From contig CM029650.1 of assembly GCA_017311315.1 (NCBI GenBank), forward strand, positions 19,604,456 through 19,668,455: a DNA stretch of 64,000 bases, written 5' to 3'. The stretch comes from Dendrocalamus latiflorus (lineage: Eukaryota > Streptophyta > Magnoliopsida > Poales > Poaceae). The translations under genes were made by a program, and so were the position numbers. The notes under the pieces were generated by a model that was not told the DNA's origin, did not search any database, and worked only from the letters and a program-made list of their open reading frames with translations. Below, piece by piece: positions 55,401 through 64,000 of this stretch. Each line of letters opens with the position of its first letter. The stretch's first letter is position 1.

Positions 55401-57800
55401 TTACACCAATAGTATTGCTCTGGCTCTTGATACTCCATTTATTTATCCTCGTCATTGTCCTTTTCGGTGCTTGGTTCTCCGATCTCGTACATATAAGGGA
55501 GAGGACCCTTACCCGAGTAGTAACCCTCAAGTTTCTTCTGCCAGGCATGACAATTGTGTAGATCGTGCCCTACTTCTTGGTAGAGTGGACACCATCTTTA
55601 GCCATTCTTGGATTTATTGGTCAGAGATTTTTCCTTGTTTCAACTAGAATAGTATTTCTTACCTTTAGAGTATTTCTCTAGGATTGCAAGGACTTCATTA
55701 GTATTGAGTTTGTGATTCTTCTTACCCTTCTACGATTTCTTGACCTTCTTTTTCTTCTTCTCTAAGCCTGGCTGAGGAATCTTCTCTATTCGATCAATGG
55801 CCTTGTTCCACTTGACCTCTTCACTAGTGGTGGCGTACTTATTAGCCATATCGAATAGCTCGACACATGCCCATGGAGGATTCATAGCGATGTCCTCTGT
55901 AAATCGCCTATTCCTTAGACTGGTCTTGAACGCTTGGATAACAGAAGAATCTACCACTTCCAGGATAGAGTTACGAAATAGATTAAACTTTTTGATGTAC
56001 TACCATAGGATTTCATTGGGTTCTTGTCAGATCTGATGAAGGTCATCTTCCTTGTCGGGTCGATCATACGTACCCTGGAAGTTAGCGATTAGTGGATCGC
56101 AAAATTGTTCCCAATGTAGATTGTTCTGGCCGATTGGTTCAGTAACCACAACCGAGCAGAACCCTCAAGAACGGTTGGCAAATACTTTGCCATCACGTTG
56201 TCGTCGCCTCCCACAACCCTGATTTCAATTGTGTAAATTTGCAAAAACTCCAATAGATTTTGTTACCCATTGAATTTCTCAAGATTAGATAGTCAGAACC
56301 TTTCTAGCCAATGTACTAATTGAAGGTCTACCAAGAAAGCTCGACAACTTATGATTAGGTCTGGTGCCTTCTCTAAAAAAGGGCCGAATTGTAATCTGTT
56401 GGAGATCTATTCCTCCAATAGTCGTAGTGGGTTGGTGGTGCCCTAATCCAGTCATTGACACTTAAATGGTGTCTCTGACTAGACACTTTATTCAAATGAT
56501 GACGCAGATCACCTGAACCGTGTCCTCGCTTTTATCCCTTGTGATGAGGGGAGGGGTTGCTTCATTATCGAACAGCATTCTGCCCTCATGGCTTCTTTAT
56601 TGAAACCTTTGAGCAGGTCTTGCACCTGCTGATGGATTGTTGTCAGTTTGATCCCACTAGCTTCTACTGTGTGAGGAATGCACAGATAAAGTCAATGTTT
56701 GGCTCTACGATTGCCTCTGCTCTCGGTACATCTCTATTCGCCTCATGGTTTGCTAGAGGATCTCCGATACCTGACCTGTAATTTGAGCATATCTTGGGGT
56801 TTTTGCCCAAGCAGGATCCAGGTTGTCAAGAATCTCATAGACACATTGTAGATTTTGAATAGTTACCGAAGGTCTTGGAGCATTCCTATTGGCCGAAGGG
56901 GTACGATGACTTAAGTTTCGCCCGAGTTCTCGGCTTACTCCACGGGACTTAGCATGTGCGGAGGGGTAGGAACAAGTGAATTAGATGGTCGATGTTCACT
57001 AGTTCCATTATTTTTGACTCCTCTGGGTGATGAAGGAGAGTTTGTACCATCCCGACCAATGGATCATGGGAAGATATATTGTGGAGAGCCATGAATGGAA
57101 TTTACAATGGTATCACCGATTGTGTTAACCACATGCCTCCAATAGGAATCTCCCAATGAACTCCTATCAAAACTGAGAGAGAGCCTTCCATGCTTCAACA
57201 AGGAGCTTCCATGACAGAGTACAATTGGAGACCACCATTTCTAGTGGGCTGTGTGGTGGGTTCAACCTAATCTGGTCAATTGTAGATCAGATGGTGAGCA
57301 TTTTGTCTTCACTCGCCTTTTTGTTGGGGATAATTTATTGACACCATGACTAGGTGTTGATCGTCTCTCGTAATGCGTAGGAGCTATTGGCGAATAGCAG
57401 TTGCCCATGATTGCATTGAGAGTACTCTAACCCTCGGATATGGCGTCACATTCTTGTTGCCATGTTTGCTGGTTGAATGCATTGGATTTGCCATAGTGCC
57501 TAGGCATTGCGACAAGGTGGGACGCCTGACTCCCTAGGTAGCATTGATGATTGGGGTGATGTGTCTTCTTTCATTCGGTTGACCTCACTGGTCTCAAGGA
57601 CTGGTGACCCTGCGATGGAGGATGATGATGAGGAGGCAACGTGTTCTGTGGTGCGGATACATGTGTCCATATCAAGGTCGATGTAATTTGTCATATCGAA
57701 CCAATTCTCCTCATCCTAGGTTCCTCCCATGATCGTATGGACGAAGTTGACAAAAACAAGGGAGGCTAATGTTGCTAATGAGAACCTTTTAGGACTCAGT
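55400..57800 (-). pseudogene. gag of the Gypsy element, degenerate
   Basis: The best-kept part is 55957-55730 on the minus strand (AFKTSLRNRRFTEDIA, CVELFDMANKYATTSEE, then a lysine-rich tail), which fits the end of a Gypsy capsid domain. A CxxC-type zinc knuckle should follow near 55600 but is not intact. The more N-terminal part, up to about 57800, can be followed only in short pieces. It starts next to the primer site at 57811-57823. Confidence 0.6.
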
Positions 57801-57810
57801 ACTATTTCCC

Positions 57811-57823
57811 ATGGACAGCGCCA
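57811..57823 (-). other. Primer-binding site of the Gypsy element
   Basis: The minus strand reads TGGCGCTGTCCAT just after the LTR end. TGGCGC-type sites are common in Gypsy elements of this lineage, differing from the tRNA-Met sites of the Copia elements. Confidence 0.6.
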
Positions 57824-57825
57824 GC

Positions 57826-58524
57826 TGTCAATGATCAAACTGCTAATCTTACAAATTATGGGGAAAAAAAGCTAAGTCTCTCAAAAGGATTTAGGAGGAG
57901 AATGTAGACTATCTTTATTGCTATGAATTAGTTACAAGATGCTTTCGATGAGAGATTACAAAGGGGTTGCTACTAGCCTTAGGAGCATTACTTTTTGCCT
58001 CTGTAATATGCTATCTGATTGAGAGATCTCCCTTGATTCTCTAGAATATATATATTTCTCTATGTGTCTATGTTTCTGTCTCTCGTCAAACTTTAAATAG
58101 TATTGAAGATGTGTCGGTTGTCCACGTGAGCAAGCACCTTGTCAATTTGTCATGTTTGGTCGAGCGAATGGTTACAACAATGAAACCTGATAACAAATGT
58201 TCTTTGGTTATTGTCAATGGGAGAGAATAATTTGGGGGGCAAATGGAAGGTAGTTATTGTCAGAGATGTAGGGCTGAGTCACCGTGCGGTTAGGAGGAAG
58301 ATAAAGCACATGCTTTATCCTATCGTGTGGGACGAGTTGCCTGGAGGCAGACCCATGTACCAATTTGTGAGACCTCTAAGTGGTGACTGGTCGGGTAAAT
58401 GAACAGTAACCCCTCTGACCAAGGTACTTAGGTAATGTATTCTTTAGAAGTTCACGACCATATTGGTCTAAGGCCTTAATTGAGTATTTAAAGCCAAATT
58501 TAAAGGATTATTTAATCCTCATCA
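57826..58524 (-). repeat. 5' LTR of the Gypsy element
   Basis: It begins TGTCAATGATCAAACTGC and ends TTTAATCCTCATCA in plus coordinates, and is followed by CAATG. It aligns with 16785-17491 across its length. Divergence is high, with mismatches every few bases in places. Confidence 0.88.
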
Positions 58525-58843
58525 CAATGGAAGCTTGTACTAAGCCATTTGAATCTTAAATCTAGAAGTTTGTATTGAACAAAAAGGGTAGATAATTAGA
58601 TTGGGGTAAGTTTTTTCGAATTAACCCACTGAATTATGCCTAAGAAATATTTAGAGTGATTGGCTAAATCTAAAACTCAATGAATGACATACAGGGATTA
58701 GAATAATTGTATATCCTGGTAGATTTCTTGCAATTGGTGGCTGTCAAGTTCACAGTAGTCCAACTCAGCCATAATTACTCTAGCATCACCAGAATTGATC
58801 CTATCTTAGGAAAAATGGGATTAAAATCAAGCATGTTGACACA

Positions 58844-59087
58844 GGGCCTCTTCTTTTTGGCTTCAGCTTTTAGTTTTTCCATAGTAACTAGATTTTAAAT
58901 AGAGTGTTTCTCAATGCATGATCTATAAGTTGATTTTAGTAGATACTATAGTGACTTCATCTATATAGACCAAAACTGCACGCGAGTTTCTCTTATTCCG
59001 TACTCTCTCTCACAGCCTCTCTATCAGCTATTACTATTCATCAACCAAAGCCAAAAGCTACCAGCTGTATCCCAGAAGAACAGGCCC
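58844..59087. mobile_element. MITE with GGGCCT(G/C)TTCTT terminal inverted repeats
   Basis: The left end GGGCCTCTTCTTTTTGGC and the right end, reverse complement GGGCCTGTTCTTCTGGGA, form imperfect inverted repeats around 244 bp of non-coding DNA. A possible short duplication ACA flanks it. The superfamily is not settled. Confidence 0.6.
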
Positions 59088-62000
59088 ACACTTTGCTAGC
59101 ATGGCCAACTATTGCATCAATAGGCTAGGCAAACACACTACCAATTTTTTGGACCTTGGCTACACTAATCATGAGCTTCAACAAAGCTTAATTTGAAAGC
59201 AACTCAGCTAATTACACCAAGCAATTTCCTTAGAAAATTCTCACCAAACAAACCTTAGAGTAATTAATTGGAGGATACAGGAATCACAAACCTCTCAAGT
59301 AATTGGGGGTGTGAATTGAAACATAATGAAAAATTCAAAGTTTTTGAATTTTGTTGTAGTTTGCTTTGAATTCCCAGGCCTACCCAATTTGGCATATTAT
59401 CTTGCAAGCCGCTTTCCTATTTCGGCCAACCTATCTCCTTCCTCAGCTAGCACCATCCTCCTTCCAGCCTTTCATATATGCGCTAAGCCTATCCAGCCGT
59501 TTCACCTGCCACAACTCCCAGCCACAGTGCCTCGGCATTCACACCTGAGACCCTAGCTTTGCCAGCGTGGCCCATGCATTCAATCCACTGCCACCTCTAG
59601 CTGACCTCACTCTACCTTGTCTTGCGCGCTGCGCTGACCAGCGCTCTCCCCACCGCAACTCAGCGTGTTTCACGATCGACATGCGCGCTCGCCCGTACCT
59701 ACCTCCGTTAGCCTCTGCAACTCTACTAGAGGCTGTAGTGCCCCTTACCAGCTCGCTCACTAGCTCCGGCGCTGCCGAAGTAGCCACACTGCTCCCACTG
59801 CCTTCCAGCTCCCTTAAAGCCCAGCTGAGACACTTAGGAGCCTTGCAAAACCTCCAATTGCACCGTAGAAACACCCCCATAGCCGTCTTTGCTTTGCATC
59901 ATAGTCGCCGAACTCCCCTGCATCGGTGAGCCCCTTAGCCACCTCTCTGACTCAGGCATTTTAAGCGTCGGATCCTTGCGACCGTAGCACCCTTGGGACC
60001 CCTCAATCGCAACCACAACTTCACATTAGCCTCTCTAAGCACGTAGACCACCGGTGCTGTCCTCCATTACCGTGTGAAGGGGTCGCACGTGGATAGCTTT
60101 TTCCAGAAACTCTTAGCCTGGACCGCCACTACCTTGATACTCCCCACACGCCGTAGATGCTTAAAACAGCCATGCCCTCATTGGAAAGGCATCAGAGTCA
60201 CCATGTGCCATGGTAGAGCCATAACTAGTGCACCCTAAGCATTTCTGAGCCCTAAAATGGATTCCCAAGACTCCTTTAGCCCTAGTCATACCTTCTCTTT
60301 CCATTAGCAAGCCTTACCGACATGTAATCGCTCCCTCCGCCATGGCTTCCCTATTCGGTGAACAATGGCAGTGCTGGAGGAAGAAGCGGCACTGTGTTGC
60401 CACAGGCTAGGCCATTTGGCCCGGTTCTTCCAAGGCTTTGACTCGGCCCAAGGATTTAGAACCCAATTTGGGCCAGCCATTACTATAGAGTACTGTACTA
60501 CACTGTTCTTCGAACTCGAACCACTTTCCAATAAAACCGACTTGGTTCTTGTTCTGAACCCATTACTGTTTGTAGCCCAATCCACCATGAACATTGAAGA
60601 TCCATTACTGTTCACCAGAAACCCGAAACACATGTTTATGTCCATTTTGACCATTTCAAGCCTGTTAAAGCCATTCTGAACTCCGTTCTGCCAACATAGA
60701 CTTCGATAAAACCCAAACCCATCCTTATTTGGTTTTTATTGAAATTTACTCCTTTTATTTTATTTATTTCCTAGCTTGATTAGTTTCAAGCATGGACTCA
60801 TGTTATTTTAATTGTTTGTGCTAGCATCCGAGTACTCTAAAGCAACTATACAAGGACCTGATTCGGACACTGAAGCCCTCAAGCCAGCAGAGTATTTTGA
60901 ACAGCAAGGCAAGTTACAAGTTTTTGACCATATTGAATGCTATAATGTTAAATTATTTAATTGCAGTATTTTTCATTATTGTTATTTACATACTACTATT
61001 TAATTACAATAAATATTTAGACTGACATCAAAATTAGTTATGTCCTACCACCAGAAAATGTCATGTTTAATTTGAGGCCAAATTCATCTTGACAACCTTA
61101 GTGATATTAAATTAATGTATAATTAACTGTAGACTAGATGAACCCAAATATTTATACTACTAAGTGATATTGGCATTTTGCCGATAGAATCATAAAAATA
61201 GTTCTAGGGCTAAGGATGAATCATAGAAAGCTACAAGTTGGATGGAATCAATGACCTTACCCTAGGGAGGAGGCTTGGACTAGATTGGTGGCAGTGTTGT
61301 AGATCACTAGGTCAATGGGTTGTGGATGGTTGCCTCGTGGTGAAAAATAAAGGCTAGAATCTTATGCTGAGTAAAGGATACAGAAATCGCTCAACCACAA
61401 GTGTTGGTTTGTCAAACCTGATCTAGTAGCTGCTCAATTCAATTGAATATTTATAGGATGGTAGGATTCCCAGTGCAGGAATGGCCCAAGGACAAGGGGT
61501 ACGAGAATAGTAAAACCATACTTGACAATGATAGGTCCACTCAGAATCGGGTGGTAGTATTCTGCATTGGTCAGTGGATACCCGACAATGTGTAGTCCAT
61601 AACCTACTGGATAGAAACTAGAAAGAGGAAAGCAGTGAAAGACTGTTTTTTCAACTCAGTCGCACGCCACATGTTGCGTGTCTATTGCATGACATTAAGA
61701 ATTTAAGAAATCTTATGGGTAAAGATGGGCAACATATAGAGTATAACAAATGGTATTTGAATATGCCGTGCTTTCGATAAATGAAGCTATGTTTAATGAG
61801 TGATTCCAACAGCAAGGCATAAGTAACTTTCATTATGTTTTAATATGAGAAATCATTTTGCTGAAAACTCCTTTATCTTTAAGAAGTTAATGCTTTGTTA
61901 TTTTATGTTCAAAAGGGCTTACAAACAAAATTGTATCCACAATCACATTAATAAAAACCAATATATTCCCACCCTTGAAAACCCTGGCAAATAGTTAATT

Positions 62001-62400
62001 CATGGTTTCCCTTTGTAACTTGCTGGGTACGGTTGTACCCATTACTTGCAAAACAATCAACAGAAGTGCCTTGAGAAGATAGCGAAGAAGTTGTCGATGA
62101 GGAGCTTGAAGAGTCCTACTATGTGGATGATCAGTGGCTTTAAATCTTATCCTCGCTCAAGTATACCTGTAGAATTCTTCTTTCGTGCTGTAATATAACT
62201 TTGGACTTACACGCCCCACTATGTCCAAACCTGACCGATAAATCCTATTCCTGTAATAAAGTTTGGTTCTTGTGTTGTAAGTATATGTTAATTTGATGTT
62301 CACTCGTGTATAATACTCTGTAACAGAATAGTCCTAAGCAGTTGTGAGGATTTTCAACGCGTTACGTGAATGTTGGGCTCGTCAATGGGATTTAAGTATA
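59088..62400. repeat. Degenerate long-LTR-like sequence
   Basis: This stretch has the composition seen in the other long LTRs of the window. A GC-rich part lies at about 59540-60260, with chance frames on both strands. An AT-rich part follows, then a 3' part with an AATAAA polyadenylation-like signal (about 62259) after an acidic-looking GATGAGGAG segment (about 62095). I found neither ends nor target duplication, so this is a tentative reading. No supported gene. Confidence 0.3.
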
Positions 62401-62556
62401 TTTTGGAAGCTAATGCAGTTGCGAACCCCCACCAGTTTGCCGAAAACTGGTTGGTTTCGTGATACTTGATTCATGAATCATGACTCATCCAAGATTCAGT
62501 TTGACTCAACGAAATTGGCCATGACTTGGCAAGAGGTACCACTGGGTTTTCTAAAA

Positions 62557-62835
62557 ATATGTACAATAGTATGTTTACTGTATGTAAACATATGTTACAT
62601 AGAATTTTAGGTGATACGAAGAAAATACAAGGAGAGAGAAAGGTGATGTCTATTATTTAATAAACGGTTTTGTAGATGGCTTTTTGACAACTATATAGAT
62701 GACACATTAATTATATAAAACTATTACAGACAACTATATAGATGACATATTGTATACGTTGTCTTTAGTTCTATCTATAGATAATATAAAGGTATCTTAT
62801 AGACTACCGTTATCTATATCATAATACATATCTTA
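62557..62835. mobile_element. MITE-like repeat, copy 2
   Basis: Homologous to 15412-15672: shared blocks ATGTACAATA, TATTTAATA-ACGG, GACAACTATATAGA and GTCTTTAGTTCTATC. The right end reads ATAATACATATCTTAACCC. About 280 bp, AT-rich, non-coding. Confidence 0.45.
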
Positions 62836-64000
62836 ACCCTATACTCAGCTCTACTCAATAAAGGCCACAATTTCTGAGCCTCAACGTAGGCTACAAGGAC
62901 ACTAGCCACGGGGAAAAGGAGATGCTTGATTCGGTGCAGTCCGCGCTGGACACCTATTACTTAAAAACACTTTCTCAGAGGCCATCCACTGCCATATGTT
63001 ATTGAGAAATACCTATTGGTGCTCTACAAACTACTATACACACACCCATCATCACTTGGCTAAAATCACATAAAAGAACTTTGGGATTAAAAAAACCAGT
63101 GTCACCGTGGACTCAAAATGTGGTCCATTTTTTTAATCAAGACTGAAGACCACTCTAGTCTCTGTTCCTCCTCTTCTTCTTTTGCGTGAATGCAAATACG
63201 GTTCTATGCAAGACTTTGCAAGAAAGCGTACTTTGCCGGCAGGCGCTTTCAGGGATGGGGCCCGGAAGATGCGCCAACGGGAGACCGATCGGTCCACTTC
63301 GATCTTGTGAGCAGATTCGTGCTTCTTTAATCCGTATCTCTCTTCTTTTGTGCGGAGTGACAGCGAGCGTCTGGCCGTAATTATTTTACCGGCCACTTGC
63401 ATTGCTCGGTGTGCACAGACGTCAAGGCACTGCCGACTCGGCTTGGCTCCTTGGGTGAAATTGGGGCAATTCATGGGATATCTACGCTCTTCTGCAACTG
63501 ATTTTTGATGTGCGTGGCACTTTCATGTTGGATAACATGTTAGCATGCCATTTTAGGTGTGTTCTACCATAAGATGACTAGCTTAAAAAAAACCATACGA
63601 TAGCTTCAGCGGTCCACTCATTGTTCTATTTAGTATGAAGATCATACTTGATGCATACTTGCACAAAGGACATGAAGGAAAAAGAGTGTTGGCAGCGATG
63701 CATGATTACGTCCTTTGAATTCAGATTGCGAAGAGGGGAGGAAGCCCAAGCCTAGTTAGGCATGGCAGAGCGGGCCAATGGAGCAATCTGGCCGGCTTCA
63801 CCATCACAATCTCTTGCTGATTCACACCGTACCCTTGTCTCCCCAATGCACCACCTGGCCTCACATGGCGGCAATGGCGACCATCAGAGCTCCTCATAGG
63901 CAGCTTGATTTACCTCCATGGGATTCTGCCCTTGTGCCCTCTTTCCAGGGCAAACTTCTTTAAGCAGCACATCACATAAAGGTGTACAGATCAGATCAAG
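62836..64000. other. Unassigned sequence to window end
   Basis: No gene, LTR or DNA transposon could be recognised. The GC content rises from about 63180, and short frames exist on both strands without family resemblance. It may be the flank of a gene beyond the window. Confidence 0.4.

Larger units (their letters stand above)
16785..58524 (-). mobile_element. Degenerate Ty3/Gypsy retrotransposon, Tat/Grande-like, TSD CAATG, carrying large nested inserts
   Basis: Two diverged LTRs of about 700 bp (16785-17491 and 57826-58524) bound the element and are flanked by the same 5-bp duplication CAATG (16780-16784 and 58525-58529). On the minus strand the order is 5' LTR (right), primer site, gag, protease, reverse transcriptase, RNase H, archaeal-type RNase H, integrase. 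An intron-containing gene in the opposite orientation then lies between integrase and the 3' LTR (left). An additional RNase H and an antisense ORF downstream of pol are known for Tat-lineage elements such as Grande. Subtracting the Copia insert (17,482 bp with TSD) and the CACTA insert (9,405 bp with TSD) leaves about 14.9 kb, still including a MITE and a further LTR insertion. All reading frames are broken. Confidence 0.85.

Noticed and set aside
59539..59929. Opposed open frames of 113 and 120 codons
   Set aside because: GC-rich degenerate LTR-like DNA. Neither frame has a recognisable domain or splice structure.

Overview
This window is nuclear DNA from a grass (Poaceae), seen from one intron-containing host gene of plant type and from grass-type transposons: Sirevirus-like Copia elements, a Tat-lineage Gypsy element, long-LTR elements of Tekay/Del type, CACTA elements and MITEs. 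The species cannot be named from the sequence alone. There is no bacterial operon structure, CRISPR array or rRNA, and I saw no convincing tRNA gene.

The only host gene I can support is an amino acid permease (AAP family) on the minus strand, 9141-12061. It has five exons, all introns are GT-AG, and it gives an uninterrupted 465-residue protein. A TATA box lies about 80 bp upstream of the ATG. A CACTA transposon (12518-15277) sits about 370 bp upstream of that TATA box, and a nested Copia stack (1-8282) ends about 860 bp beyond the stop codon.

Most of the rest is nested mobile DNA whose boundaries can be read from target-site duplications (TSDs). (1) 1-8282: the 5' part of a minus-strand Sirevirus-like element cut by the window edge. 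One solo LTR lies inside its gag (1448-3212), and a second solo LTR (4272-6235, TSD AAGAG) and a MITE lie inside its LTR. (2) 12518-15277: a CACTA element (TSD GAT) with a truncated TNP2-type transposase. A second transposase remnant lies at about 15850-16190. (3) 16785-58524: a degenerate 41.7-kb Gypsy element on the minus strand (TSD CAATG). About 14.9 kb of it is left after removing the two large inserts. It carries gag-pol on the minus strand and a separate, intron-containing ORF on the plus strand. Inserted in it are: a Sirevirus-like Copia, 19756-37232 (TSD CACCA), whose 3' LTR holds a 5.0-kb solo LTR, 31574-36568 (TSD GGGGT); a CACTA element, 38642-48043 (TSD GTG), which holds a nearly identical-LTR non-autonomous retrotransposon, 39120-46621 (TSD ATTTT); a MITE, 48273-48480; and a further LTR from 52375. 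(4) 58525-64000: a MITE, LTR-like degenerate DNA and unassigned sequence.

The order of events follows from the nesting. The Gypsy element is oldest, with strongly diverged LTRs. The Copia insertion is younger, with about a dozen LTR differences noticed. The non-autonomous element in the second CACTA is youngest, with only a few LTR differences. I find no new defence or metabolic system. The most interesting signals are the antisense spliced gene of the Gypsy element with its own TATA box, the family-specific palindrome arrays in Sirevirus LTRs, the ORF-less but very young long-LTR element, and a roughly 300-bp module repeated inside two related long LTRs.
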